From positions 1 to 64,000 of the forward strand of contig NZ_RQXT01000036.1 of assembly GCF_003863365.1 (NCBI RefSeq): a DNA stretch of 64,000 nucleotides, written 5' to 3'. The first letter of the stretch is position 1, and each line of letters begins with the position of its first letter. This stretch comes from Mesorhizobium tamadayense (GTDB lineage Bacteria; Pseudomonadota; Alphaproteobacteria; Rhizobiales; Rhizobiaceae). Made by a program: the position numbers and the translations under genes. The notes under the pieces are model-generated. The model was not told where the DNA came from. It did no database searches and saw nothing but the letters and a program-made list of their open reading frames with translations. Below are positions 35,234 through 44,619 of the stretch, in pieces.

Positions 35234-36460
35234 GTGGAAACCGGCATGGCGAGGCGCGGTTCGCCCGAGGCTCGGGAGAGCCGGCTGCATCGTGGCACCA
35301 ACCAAAGCGGCATGCGCGACCACAATGAGCGGCTCGTGCTGTCCCTGGTTCGCCAGCATGGCAGCCTCGCCAAATCCGACATCGCGCGCATGACCGGCCT
35401 GTCGGCCCAGACCGTGTCGGTCATCATGCGCGAGCTCGAGGAAGACAAGCTACTCGTCCGCCAGGCGCCGCAGCGCGGCAAGATCGGCCAGCCCTCGATC
35501 CCGATGGCGCTCAACCCGGAAGGCGCCTTCTTCATCGGCCTCAAGATCGGCCGCCGCAGCGCCGAGCTGGTGCTGATCGACTTCCTCGGCAACGTACGCG
35601 CGATGCTGCAGAATTCCTATCGCTATCCGGCGCCGCGCGAGACGGTCGAGTTCGTCAGCGCCGGCATCAAAAAAATGCGCGGCGAGCTGACGCCGGCGCA
35701 GGACAAGCGCATTGCCGGCCTCGGCATCGCCATGCCGTTCGAGCTCTGGAACTGGGCCGACACAGCCGGCGCGCCGCGCGAGATCATGGACGAATGGCGC
35801 CACCGCGACATCCGCGCCGACATCCAGGCGCAGTGCGACTTTCCGGTCTATCTGCAGAACGACGCCACCTCCGCCTGCGGCGCCGAGCTCGTCTTCGGCC
35901 AGGCGGGAGCCGCGCGCGACTTCGTCTATTTCTACATCGGCGCCTTTGCCGGCGGCGGCATCGTGCTCAACGGCCGCCTGTTCGGCGGGCCGACCGGCAA
36001 CGCCGGCGCGCTGGGTTCGATGCCGGTGCCCGGGGCCGACGGCAAGCCGACGCAGCTCATCGACGTCGCCTCGATCGCCATACTGGAAAAGGCGCTGAGC
36101 GCCAAGGGCATCGACGGCTCGTATCTGTGGACCTCGCCGCAGGAATGGGGCGAGATCGGCGCCGAGCTCGACGACTGGATCGCCGGCGCCTCGCAGGCGC
36201 TTGCCTATGCTATCGTCGCGGCCTCCTCTGTCATCGATTTCGAAGCGGCGGTTATCGACGGCTGGATGCCCCTCGCTGTAAGGCGGCGACTCGTCGATGC
36301 GGTCACGGACGCCATCGCCGGCATCGACGCGGAGGGACTGAAGCTGCCCATCGTGCGCGAAGGAACCGTGGGCATCCATGCGCGGGCGCTGGGCGGCGCC
36401 AGCCTGCCGCTGTCGGAGCGCTTCCTGATCGGACCGACCACGATTTCCAGGAGCGCCTGA
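35234..36460 (+). CDS. frcR: ROK-family regulator FrcR
   Basis: A 408-residue ROK-family transcription regulator, probably the sugar-responsive repressor of the frc genes. The helix-turn-helix is KSDIARMTGLSAQTVSVIMR (about residues 45-65). The ROK sugar-binding fold follows, with YIGAFAGGGIVLNGRLFGG. The usual ROK zinc motif CxCGxxGCxE is absent; the equivalent place reads PTGNAGALGSMPVPG, so metal binding is unlikely. GTG 35234 is chosen for its ideally spaced GGGAGG; ATG 35246 (MARRGSPEARE) is an alternative. A TTG at 35165 would lie in the operator, upstream of any transcript from it. Confidence 0.88.
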   Translation: METGMARRGSPEARESRLHRGTNQSGMRDHNERLVLSLVRQHGSLAKSDIARMTGLSAQTVSVIMRELEEDKLLVRQAPQRGKIGQPSIPMALNPEGAFFIGLKIGRRSAELVLIDFLGNVRAMLQNSYRYPAPRETVEFVSAGIKKMRGELTPAQDKRIAGLGIAMPFELWNWADTAGAPREIMDEWRHRDIRADIQAQCDFPVYLQNDATSACGAELVFGQAGAARDFVYFYIGAFAGGGIVLNGRLFGGPTGNAGALGSMPVPGADGKPTQLIDVASIAILEKALSAKGIDGSYLWTSPQEWGEIGAELDDWIAGASQALAYAIVAASSVIDFEAAVIDGWMPLAVRRRLVDAVTDAIAGIDAEGLKLPIVREGTVGIHARALGGASLPLSERFLIGPTTISRSA

Positions 36461-36462
36461 CC

Positions 36463-36909
36463 ATGCTGATCGGCATCCCGCCGCTGCTCGGCCCGCAGCT
36501 CCTGGCGACGCTGCGGGCCATGGGCCATGGTGACGAGATCGCCATCGTCGATGGCAATTATCCCGCAGAGGAACAGGCGCGCAGGCTGATCCGTGCCGAC
36601 GGCCATCCCATCATTCCGGTGCTCGACGCCGTTTTGAGCCTGCTGCCGGTGGACGAGGCGGTGCCGGAGGCTTTGTTCCGCGCCTCGGTCAAGGGCGATC
36701 CGGCAATTGCCGACCCCGTGCACCACGAGATCGAAGCGGTCTGCGCGAAACGCGCGCCGGGCCACAAGGTGATTGCGCTGGCCGGCGCCGACTTCTATGC
36801 ACGCGTCAAGGCCGCGCATGCCATCGTGGCGACCAGCGAACCCAGGCTCTACGCCAACATCATCATCCGCAAGGGCGTGATCCATCCGCCGGAGACCGAC
36901 AAGAAATGA
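36463..36909 (+). CDS. RbsD/FucU-family sugar mutarotase
   Basis: A 148-residue RbsD/FucU-family protein that speeds interconversion of sugar ring forms. It opens MLIGIPPLLGPQLLATLRAMGHGDEIAIVDGNYP, where the family's catalytic His is in MGHGDEI, and ends YANIIIRKGVI. ATG 36463 lies two bases after the frcR stop, and its stop overlaps the frcK start (ATGA), so it is co-translated with the kinase. In this locus a fructose pyranose/furanose mutarotase is the natural guess: the transporter would bring in one form and the kinase use another. That substrate is inferred. Confidence 0.85.
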   Translation: MLIGIPPLLGPQLLATLRAMGHGDEIAIVDGNYPAEEQARRLIRADGHPIIPVLDAVLSLLPVDEAVPEALFRASVKGDPAIADPVHHEIEAVCAKRAPGHKVIALAGADFYARVKAAHAIVATSEPRLYANIIIRKGVIHPPETDKK

Positions 36910-37829
36910 TCCTTTGCTGTGGCGAAGCCCTGATCGACATGCTGCCGCGCACGACGACGGACGGCGAAGCGGCCTTTGCGCCTTATGTCGGCGGGGCGGT
37001 GTTCAACACGGCGATCGCGCTCGGCCGGCTGGGTGCTCCGGCGGGCTTCTTCTGCGGCCTCTCCTCCGACCTGTTCGGCAGCCAGCTCCGGGAAGCGCTC
37101 GGAGCAAGCAAGGTGAGCTCGACCTATGCGCCCACCTCGCCAAAGCCCACCACGCTCGCCTTCGTGCGGCTTACCAACGGCCAGGCGACCTACACCTTCT
37201 ATGACGAGAACACCGCCGGGCGCATGCTCACCATCGAGGACCTGCCGAAGCTGGGCGCCGAGATCGAGGCCATGCTGTTCGGCGCCATCAGCCTGATCTC
37301 GGAGCCCGCCGGATCCGCCTATGAGGAGTTCATGCGGCGCGAGCACAAGAGCCGGGTGATGATGCTCGACCCCAACATCCGGCCGAACTTCATCCCGGAC
37401 AAGGCCAAGCATCTGAGGCGCATCCGCGAGATGATGGCGATGGCCGACATCGTCAAACTGTCGGACGAAGACCTCGACTGGTTCGACGAAGCGGGCCCGC
37501 ACGAGGATGTCGTGCGCAACTGGCTGGACCGCGGCCCGAAGCTGATCGTCGTCACCCATGGCAGCGAAGGCGCGGTCGGTTACAGCAGGGAGCACAAGGT
37601 CACGGTCGTGCCGCAAAAGGTGAAGGTCGTCGACACGGTCGGCGCAGGCGACACCTTCAATGCCGGCATCCTCGCCTCGCTGCACGAGCAGGGCCTGCTC
37701 ACCAAGGCGGCGATCGGCAGCCTGCCGGAGGACGCGATCCGCAAGGCGCTGGAGCTTGGCGCCAAGGCGGCCGCGGTGACCGTGTCGCGGGCCGGCGCCA
37801 ACCCGCCCTGGCGGCACGAAATCGCCTGA
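36906..37829 (+). CDS. frcK: Fructokinase FrcK (PfkB family)
   Basis: A 307-residue PfkB-family sugar kinase, by context fructose to fructose-6-phosphate. N-terminal ILCCGEALIDMLPR and GGAVFNTAIALGRLG bind the sugar, and the second signature DTVGAGDTFNAGILASLHEQ carries the catalytic Asp (second D). It overlaps the mutarotase gene by four bases. The order frcR-mutarotase-frcK, opposite frcBCA, makes a complete uptake and entry module. Confidence 0.92.
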   Translation: MILCCGEALIDMLPRTTTDGEAAFAPYVGGAVFNTAIALGRLGAPAGFFCGLSSDLFGSQLREALGASKVSSTYAPTSPKPTTLAFVRLTNGQATYTFYDENTAGRMLTIEDLPKLGAEIEAMLFGAISLISEPAGSAYEEFMRREHKSRVMMLDPNIRPNFIPDKAKHLRRIREMMAMADIVKLSDEDLDWFDEAGPHEDVVRNWLDRGPKLIVVTHGSEGAVGYSREHKVTVVPQKVKVVDTVGAGDTFNAGILASLHEQGLLTKAAIGSLPEDAIRKALELGAKAAAVTVSRAGANPPWRHEIA

Positions 37830-38082
37830 GCCGCGATCCGTAAGCGGCGCAAGGCCCTCTCCAGCCGATCACTTTATGTTTCCAAAGGCCGAAACAGCGC
37901 GACAAAAGGCGCCGAGAATGCGCGCGGAAGCCCGGAATTCCGACTTCTTCTGGCAATACGCCGGCAAAAGACGGTAACAGGCTGCGACACTTGCGCTAAT
38001 TCGCCCCGGCTGCGGCCGGCTTTTTCAGCCGTGCCAAGTCTGGTACCAGCGGGCCGGTTTATTGGCAGCATTTGAGGCCGAC

Positions 38083-39225
38083 ATGCAGTTCATCGATCTT
38101 GGCGCGCAGCGCGAACGAATCCGCGACCGGCTGAAGGCCGCGATCGACAAGGTGGTCGAAGACGGCCGTTACATCCTCGGCCCTCAGGTCACCGAATTCG
38201 AGAACAAGCTCGCGGCGTATGTCGGCGTCAAGCACGTGGTGGCGTGCGCTAACGGCACCGACGCGCTGCTTCTGCCGCTGTTTGCGGCCGGCATCGGCCC
38301 CGGCGACGCGGTGTTCGTGCCGAGCTTCACCTTCGCCGCGACGGCGGAAGTGGTGGCGCTTGCCAAGGGCGAGCCTGTCTTCGTCGACGTCGATCCTGAC
38401 ACCTACAATATCGACATCGCCAGCCTCGAGGCGGCGATCGAGATGATCAAGAAGGAAGGCCGGCTGAAGCCGAAGGCGATCATCCCGGTCGACCTGTTCG
38501 GGCTTGCCGCCGACTACGAGGCGATCATGGCGATCGCCAAGCGCGAGAACCTGCTGGTGATCGAGGACGCCGCCCAGTCGATGGGGGGCTCCGCCGACGG
38601 CACGATGTGCGGCGCCTTCGGCCATGTCAGCTCGACCAGCTTCTATCCCGCGAAGCCCCTCGGCTGCTACGGCGACGGCGGCGCGATGTTCACAAATGAC
38701 GGCGCGCTGGCCGACAAGCTCAGATCCTTCGCCTTCCACGGCAAGGGCGAGACGCAGTACGACAACGTCCGCGTCGGCATCAATTCGCGCCTCGACACGC
38801 TGCAGGCGGCGATCCTGATCGAGAAGCTCGCCATCCTTGAAGAAGAAATGGTCACCCGCCAGCTGGTTGCCGACCGCTATGCCAAAGGCCTCGGCGACAT
38901 CGTGAAAGCGTCGCGCAATCTGGGTGGTGGCCGCTCGGCCTGGGCGCAGTATGCCATCGAGACGCCGAAGCGCGACGGGCTGAAGGCCCATCTCGGCGAA
39001 AAGGGCATCCCGTCGGTCATCTATTATGTGAAGCCGCTGCACGAACAGATCGCCTATCGCGACTACCCGCGCACGCCGACCGGCCTCGCCGTCTCGGAAA
39101 ATCTGCCGAAGCAGATCCTCTGCCTGCCCATGCACGCCTATCTGAGCGAAGCCGACCAGGACCGCATCATCGAGACGATCCGCAACTATATCGGCTCGAA
39201 CTCGGCGCAGGTGGCGGCGGCCTGA
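38083..39225 (+). CDS. DegT/DnrJ/EryC1/StrS-family aminotransferase
   Basis: A 380-residue PLP-dependent sugar aminotransferase, probably transferring an amino group to a nucleotide-linked keto-sugar for surface polysaccharide. The start MQFIDLGAQRERIRDRLKAA and motif GRYILGPQVTEFENKLA are typical. The PLP lysine is Lys191 in SFYPAKPLGCYGDGGA, and VIEDAAQSMGG holds the cofactor Asp. ATG 38083 is preferred over TTG 38062. It stands alone, 253 bases after frcK and convergent with cysQ. The exact sugar is unknown; WbpE/VioA-like activities are possible. Confidence 0.9.
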   Translation: MQFIDLGAQRERIRDRLKAAIDKVVEDGRYILGPQVTEFENKLAAYVGVKHVVACANGTDALLLPLFAAGIGPGDAVFVPSFTFAATAEVVALAKGEPVFVDVDPDTYNIDIASLEAAIEMIKKEGRLKPKAIIPVDLFGLAADYEAIMAIAKRENLLVIEDAAQSMGGSADGTMCGAFGHVSSTSFYPAKPLGCYGDGGAMFTNDGALADKLRSFAFHGKGETQYDNVRVGINSRLDTLQAAILIEKLAILEEEMVTRQLVADRYAKGLGDIVKASRNLGGGRSAWAQYAIETPKRDGLKAHLGEKGIPSVIYYVKPLHEQIAYRDYPRTPTGLAVSENLPKQILCLPMHAYLSEADQDRIIETIRNYIGSNSAQVAAA

Positions 39226-39230
39226 ACCTC

Positions 39231-40067
39231 TCAGGCAGTGGGCGCGCTCTTCCCTGTCGCAATAAAATGCGGGTTGGCGAAATCGGAGTCGCTCGCCTGG
39301 TTGCGCTTGCCGTAGACAAGCGGCTGGCCGTCAAGCGTGCGCGTCATGCCGCCGGCGGCGCGCAGCACGGCGTCACCGGCCGCCGTGTCCCATTCCATGG
39401 TGCGGCCGAAGCGCGGATAGACGTCGGCCTCGGCGGCGGCGACGAGGCAGAATTTCAGCGACGAGCCGACTGAGACGATTTCGGCGGCGCCGAGATCGCG
39501 GATGAAGGCATCGGTTTCCGGCGTGTTGTGCGAGCGGCTGGCGACGACCGCGAGCGGTGTCGCGCCGGTCCGCGCCGCGATCGGCCGGCGGCCGACGATG
39601 CGATAATCGTCATCCACTTCGATGGATTCCGCCCTGCCCGGCCGTCCACTGAAAAAGCGCCCGGTGCAAGGCGCGAAGACGACGCCGACCTCCGGCACGC
39701 CATGTCGCACGAGCGCGATGTTGACGGTGAAGTCGGTGCGGCGGTTGACGAACTCCTTGGTGCCGTCGAGCGGATCGACGAGGAAGAAGGCGCCGTCAAG
39801 GTCGGGCGTCGCGATACCTGCCGCGACCTCCTCTTCGGCCACGCAAGGAATGTCGGGATAAGCGGCGCGCAGGCCGGCCAGGATGATTTTCTCGCTTTCG
39901 CGGTCGGCTTCCGTCACCGGCGAAGAGTCCGATTTGCTGTCGACCGCGCAACCCTCATGGAAGACGCGCATGACCTCGCGCCCGGCGTCGAGCGCCAGGC
40001 GCTCGAACACGCCGAGCACGGTCTCGTCGTCAGATACCGCCGCCGTTGTCGTATTGGTCTTCGGCAA
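39231..40067 (-). CDS. cysQ: 3'(2'),5'-bisphosphate nucleotidase CysQ
   Basis: A 278-residue inositol-monophosphatase-fold enzyme that removes the by-product PAP (3'-phosphoadenosine-5'-phosphate) made when PAPS is used. Metal-binding motifs are CVAEEEVAAG, LVDPLDGTKEFVNRRTDFTV and the C-terminal EWDTAAGDAVLRAAGG. Its start lies inside the 3' end of cysNC (38-base overlap), so translation is coupled. This agrees with the operon cysD-cysNC-cysQ for sulfate activation. Confidence 0.92.
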   Translation of the reverse strand: MPKTNTTTAAVSDDETVLGVFERLALDAGREVMRVFHEGCAVDSKSDSSPVTEADRESEKIILAGLRAAYPDIPCVAEEEVAAGIATPDLDGAFFLVDPLDGTKEFVNRRTDFTVNIALVRHGVPEVGVVFAPCTGRFFSGRPGRAESIEVDDDYRIVGRRPIAARTGATPLAVVASRSHNTPETDAFIRDLGAAEIVSVGSSLKFCLVAAAEADVYPRFGRTMEWDTAAGDAVLRAAGGMTRTLDGQPLVYGKRNQASDSDFANPHFIATGKSAPTA

Positions 40068-41967
40068 TGTCGCGCTCGTTCAGCCAGTGTTCCAGGGCCT
40101 CTACCATCTCCTCGGCCGTCTTGCCGAGCGTCTCGAGATGGATTTCGGGATTCTCCGGGGCTTCATAGGGTGAATCAACGCCGGTGAAATTCTTGATCTC
40201 GCCGCTCAGCGCGCGCGCATAAAGGCCTTTCGGGTCGCGACGGGCGCACTCCTCGAACGGCGTGTCGACGAACACCTCGACGAATTCGCCGTCGGTCATC
40301 AGCTCGCGCGCCATGCGCCGCTCGGCGCTGAAGGGCGAGATGAAGGAGACGATGACGATCAGGCCGGCATCGGCCATCAGCTTGGCGACTTCGGCGACGC
40401 GGCGGATGTTTTCTACGCGATCGGCGTCGGTGAAGCCGAGATCGCGGTTGAGGCCGTGACGGACATTGTCGCCGTCGAGGATGTAGGTGTGGCGGCCGGA
40501 CGCGAACAGCTTCTTCTCGAACAGGTTGGCGATGGTCGACTTGCCCGAGCCGGACAGGCCCGTGAACCAGAACACCGCCGAGCGCTGGTTCTTCAGGTCG
40601 GAGCGGCCGCGCTTGCCGACATCGAGCGACTGCCAGTGGATGTTCTCGGCGCGGCGCAGCGAGTGCAGGATCATGCCGGCGCCGACGGTGGCGTTGCTGA
40701 TGCGATCGATCAGGATGAAGGCGCCGGTCGTGCGGTTCTCCGCGAAAGGATCGAAGGCGATCGGCGCCCGCGTCGAGAGGTTGCAGACGCCGACCTCGTT
40801 GAGGTCGAGCGACTTCGCGGCCTCATGCGCGAAATCGTTGACGTTGACCCGGTACTTGAGATCGGTGACGGTCGCGCTCACCTGGTCGGTTTCGGTGCGC
40901 AGGATGTAGGAGCGGCCCGGCAGCAGCGCCTGTTCGTCGAACCAGACAATGTTGGCGGCGAACTGGTCGGCGACCTGCGGACGCGCGGCCGGCGAGACAA
41001 GCACGTTGCCGCGCGACACCTCGACCTCGTCCTCGAGAACGAGCGTGACCGCCTGGCCGGCAACCGCCTGCTCAAGGTCGCCGCCATGCGCGACGATGCG
41101 CTTGACCCGGGAGGCCCTGCCCGACTTGGCGACCACGACCTCGTCGCCTTGCGAGACCGTGCCCGAAGCAATCGTGCCGGCAAAACCGCGGAAGTCGAGG
41201 TTCGGCCGGTTCACATACTGGACAGGAAAGCGGAATGGCAGCTCGACGGCGGCCTCATCGACCGACACGGTTTCCAGATGCTCGATCAGCGACGGCCCGG
41301 AATACCAGGGCGAGCGCTCGGAGCGGCTGGTGACGTTGTCGCCGAAGCGCGCCGACATCGGGATCGGCACGACGCTGGTGAAGCCCAGGCTTTGCGCGAA
41401 CTGGCTGTAGTCGGCGACGATCTGGTCGAACACGGTCTTGTCGAAGCCGACGAGGTCGATCTTGTTGACGGCAAGCACGATGTGGCGGATGCCGAGCAGC
41501 GAGGCGATGATGGAATGGCGCCGCGTCTGGCGCAGCACGCCCTGACGCGCATCGATGAGCACGATGGCGAGATCGGCGGTCGAGGCGCCGGTCGCCATGT
41601 TTCGCGTGTATTGCTCGTGGCCGGGCGTGTCGGCGACGATGAACTTGCGCTTCGGCGTGGCGAAGAAGCGGTAGGCGACGTCGATGGTGATGCCCTGCTC
41701 ACGCTCGGCCTCCAGCCCGTCGACCAGCAGCGCGAAGTCGACGTCGTCGCCAGTGGTGCCGTGCTTGCGCGAATCGCGCTCCAGCGCGGCGAGCTGGTCC
41801 TCGAATATCTGCTTGGTGTCGGAGAGCAGCCGGCCGATCAGCGTCGACTTGCCATCATCGACCGAGCCGCAGGTGAGGAAGCGCAGCAGCGACTTCTTCT
41901 CCTGCGCGGCCATGTAGTCGCGGATCGAGTCGGTCGGGGCGAGGCTCTTGGCCAAGATGTGGCGCAT
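40030..41967 (-). CDS. cysNC: Sulfate adenylyltransferase subunit 1 / APS kinase fusion CysNC
   Basis: A 645-residue bifunctional protein. The N-terminal part (to about 435) is the CysN GTPase with G1 GSVDDGKSTLIGRLL, G3 DTPGHEQYTRNM and G4 NKID, driving sulfate adenylylation with CysD. The C-terminal part is APS kinase CysC with P-loop FTGLSGSGKSTIANL near residue 465, making PAPS. This NodQ-like fusion is common in rhizobia. It follows cysD by two bases. Product PAPS feeds cysteine synthesis or sulfation of surface glycans or Nod factors; no nod genes are in view. Confidence 0.95.
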   Translation of the reverse strand: MRHILAKSLAPTDSIRDYMAAQEKKSLLRFLTCGSVDDGKSTLIGRLLSDTKQIFEDQLAALERDSRKHGTTGDDVDFALLVDGLEAEREQGITIDVAYRFFATPKRKFIVADTPGHEQYTRNMATGASTADLAIVLIDARQGVLRQTRRHSIIASLLGIRHIVLAVNKIDLVGFDKTVFDQIVADYSQFAQSLGFTSVVPIPMSARFGDNVTSRSERSPWYSGPSLIEHLETVSVDEAAVELPFRFPVQYVNRPNLDFRGFAGTIASGTVSQGDEVVVAKSGRASRVKRIVAHGGDLEQAVAGQAVTLVLEDEVEVSRGNVLVSPAARPQVADQFAANIVWFDEQALLPGRSYILRTETDQVSATVTDLKYRVNVNDFAHEAAKSLDLNEVGVCNLSTRAPIAFDPFAENRTTGAFILIDRISNATVGAGMILHSLRRAENIHWQSLDVGKRGRSDLKNQRSAVFWFTGLSGSGKSTIANLFEKKLFASGRHTYILDGDNVRHGLNRDLGFTDADRVENIRRVAEVAKLMADAGLIVIVSFISPFSAERRMARELMTDGEFVEVFVDTPFEECARRDPKGLYARALSGEIKNFTGVDSPYEAPENPEIHLETLGKTAEEMVEALEHWLNERDIAEDQYDNGGGI

Positions 41968-41969
41968 GC

Positions 41970-42875
41970 TCAGAAATACCCCTCGCGCTTCTTCTTCTCC
42001 ATGGAGCCGGCCTCGTCGCGATCGATGAGTCGGCCCTGGCGCTCGGAGGTGCGGGCGGTCAGCATCTCGCCGACGATCGCCTCCAGCGTGTCGGCGTCAG
42101 ATTCGATGGCGCCCGTCAGCGGATAGCAGCCCAGCGTGCGGAAGCGCACGAGACGGTTTTCGACCGCCTCGCCGGGGCGCAGTTGCATGCGGTCGTCGTC
42201 CTTCAAAATCAGCATGCCGTCGCGTTCGACGACCGGCCGCTCCTTGGCGAAATAGAGCGGCACGATCGGAATGCTCTCCTGCAGGATGTACTGCCAGATG
42301 TCGAGCTCGGTCCAGTTCGACAGCGGGAACACGCGGATCGATTCGCCCGGCGCGATGCGGGTGTTGAAGATCTTCCACATTTCCGGTCGCTGGTTCTTCG
42401 GGTCCCAGGCGTGCTGGGCGTTGCGGAAGGAAAAGATGCGCTCCTTGGCGCGCGACTTCTCCTCGTCACGGCGGGCGCCGCCGAAGGCCGCGTCGAAGCC
42501 GTATTTGTCGAGCGCCTGACGCAGCGCCACCGTCTTCATCACATGGGTATGGGTGTTGGAGCCGTGATCGAAGGGATTGATGTTGTCGCGCACGCCGTCT
42601 TCGTTGACGTGGACGAGCAGGTCGAAGCCGAGCTTCTGCGCCATCTGATCGCGAAAGGCGATCATCTCGCGGAACTTCCAGGTCGTGTCGACATGCAGGA
42701 AGGGAAATGGCGGCTTGGCGGGATAGAAGGCCTTCATCGCCAGATGCATCAGCACGGAGGAATCCTTGCCGACCGAGTAGAGCATCACCGGCTTGGAGAA
42801 AGAGGCCGCGACCTCACGGAAGATGTGGATGGATTCGGCCTCGAGCCGCTGCAGATGGGTGAGCGCGATATTCAT
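41970..42875 (-). CDS. cysD: Sulfate adenylyltransferase subunit 2 CysD
   Basis: A 301-residue PP-loop ATP pyrophosphatase that adenylylates sulfate together with CysN. The PP-loop is YSVGKDSSVLMHLAM (near residues 34-48), followed by FPFLHVDTTWKFREM and FGGARRDEEKSRAKER. The C-terminus ends in the typical EKKKREGYF. It is the first gene of the operon. The upstream 450-base region to the next gene shows no clear SAH or other riboswitch. Confidence 0.95.
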   Translation of the reverse strand: MNIALTHLQRLEAESIHIFREVAASFSKPVMLYSVGKDSSVLMHLAMKAFYPAKPPFPFLHVDTTWKFREMIAFRDQMAQKLGFDLLVHVNEDGVRDNINPFDHGSNTHTHVMKTVALRQALDKYGFDAAFGGARRDEEKSRAKERIFSFRNAQHAWDPKNQRPEMWKIFNTRIAPGESIRVFPLSNWTELDIWQYILQESIPIVPLYFAKERPVVERDGMLILKDDDRMQLRPGEAVENRLVRFRTLGCYPLTGAIESDADTLEAIVGEMLTARTSERQGRLIDRDEAGSMEKKKREGYF

Positions 42876-43329
42876 AAACTATTGAGCGTTCTTTCGTGCC
42901 GGCCAGGCCTTGCAGCAGGCGATTGGCGCGTTTCCTAAAACAGCCCGTCAAGCCCTGGACACTTCTGGCGGGCGTTCTAGCAGATCGCCATCGCCCATAA
43001 CAATGCAAGACACGCGCCGAGCGCCACGGTTCGGGAACGAATTTTCCAGCCAATCTCGATAATGTGGAAAATCCTCCCGAGCAAGCTGAGCAATTGAAAG
43101 AGGCGGAACAAACCTATTTGCTTCGATCGGCCAGATTGACTTCCAAGAGCTTTTGTCCACGCCGCCGATTTTTGGCTGGACATCCTCCGGCCGCCCTATC
43201 GGAGATCGCAGCCAGCGGCTATACCGGCGCGGGAACGGGGCGCGGCGCGGTAGAAGGGGATCGGTCGAGGACGGTTGTTCGACACCTCGGCGGGTCTGCG
43301 CACAACCTGGAAGATTGCGAAGCAAGGCA
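42876..43329. other. Intergenic region at the start of the polysaccharide genes
   Basis: Divergent spacer of about 450 bases between cysD and the O-antigen ligase-like gene. Open frames across it (for example TTG 43153 onward) give Arg-rich translations with no family features. No repeat or hairpin of note was found. It must contain the cysD promoter on its left side. Confidence 0.4.
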
Positions 43330-44619
43330 TTGAACCCGTTTACATCGCTCCGGCGCCATTTCACGCCGACACAGATCAATATCTACTTCTCGACCATCTG
43401 CTTCTTCTCGCCGCCTGTGCTGGGATCGGTGGTGAGCTTCGTCTTTAACGGCGGCGCGCTCTGGTCGGTGTTTCTGCTCGCCTTCGGGCGGCGGCGGTTC
43501 AACATCGACCGGCCCATGCTCGCCGTGACGGTGGCGATCTATGCTTATTGCGCGGCCATGGTGCTGGCTTCGGCCGTCAACGGCGCGCTCGGGGCGGATC
43601 TGCAATATTTCCTGCCGTTGCTCACCTTGCTGTTCTTCCCGGTTTCCTATTCGACCTGGAGCATCACTGAGAAGCTCACCCTTGCGCCCATAGTCGTGCT
43701 TGCAAGCGCTGCGGCATGTTGCGGCGCGCTGGCGATCGCCGTCGTCCAGTACCGCTGGGTCGGCATGCGGGCCGAGGGCGGCGCCGGAAACGCGATCGTG
43801 TTCGCGACGGTCACCTGCCTTGCCGTCATGATGTGCCTTGCCGGCGCGCTATCGGGGATTGTGAAGGCCTGGAAGCCGTTGGCCGGCGCGGCGCTCGCGG
43901 GAACGCTGGCCGTCCTTCTTTCCGGGTCGCGCATCATCTGGCTTGCCCTGCCGATCGCCGCCATCGCCGTCGTCCTGATAAATCGCCGCAGGTTCGCCAG
44001 CGCCAATCTGACACGTCTGGCGCTGATCGCGGGCGCGGCCTGCCTAGTGGTCGCGGCCATCGGCTTCCCCGTCATCATGGACCGCATCGATTTCCTGTTC
44101 GGCGACTTGGATGCGCTGACCACCAAGAACGACCATACAACGGCGATCGGACTGCGGGTGGCGATGTGGGAGATCGGGGTCGGGGCATTTCGCGAGATGC
44201 CGATCTTCGGCCATGGCATCTCGGCCAGCCGGGCGCTGATGAAACAGGGCTTCCACAACCAGTTCGGCATGGAAGCGGGTTATAACCATTATCACAACGG
44301 CTTCCTGACCGCGGCGGTGCAGGCCGGCTTGCTGGGGGCGTTGGCCCTGGCGGCGATCTTCGTCGTCGCGGCCCGGAATGCGGCAAGGGTGCTGCGCCTC
44401 AGCGCCGACCCCGTGGAGCGGTTTGGTGCGACAATGATCGTTGTCACCGTCATCACCTATCTCGTCGGCGGGCTGACCGGAATCATCGTCGGCCACGACA
44501 TCCTTGACGCGACGCTAATGGTGTTCCTGGTTTCCGGGACCTATCTGGCTTGCGGACGAACGGTGCCGCCGATCGGCAAGAGCGCCGCCATCCCATCGGC
44601 CGCCTCCCGGCGATCATGA
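43330..44619 (+). CDS. O-antigen ligase/polymerase-like membrane protein
   Basis: A Wzy/WaaL-type integral membrane protein of about 429 residues with ten or more hydrophobic segments. The large periplasmic loop carries the functional-looking stretch FREMPIFGHGISASRALM followed by HYHNGFLTAAVQAGLLGAL, the family box with conserved Arg and His. The start is uncertain: TTG 43330 (LNPFTSLRRHFTPTQ) is where coding character begins, while the longer frame from 43153 gives Arg-rich nonsense. It overlaps the SDR gene (ATGA). Whether it polymerises or ligates cannot be told from sequence. Confidence 0.8.
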   Translation: MNPFTSLRRHFTPTQINIYFSTICFFSPPVLGSVVSFVFNGGALWSVFLLAFGRRRFNIDRPMLAVTVAIYAYCAAMVLASAVNGALGADLQYFLPLLTLLFFPVSYSTWSITEKLTLAPIVVLASAAACCGALAIAVVQYRWVGMRAEGGAGNAIVFATVTCLAVMMCLAGALSGIVKAWKPLAGAALAGTLAVLLSGSRIIWLALPIAAIAVVLINRRRFASANLTRLALIAGAACLVVAAIGFPVIMDRIDFLFGDLDALTTKNDHTTAIGLRVAMWEIGVGAFREMPIFGHGISASRALMKQGFHNQFGMEAGYNHYHNGFLTAAVQAGLLGALALAAIFVVAARNAARVLRLSADPVERFGATMIVVTVITYLVGGLTGIIVGHDILDATLMVFLVSGTYLACGRTVPPIGKSAAIPSAASRRS

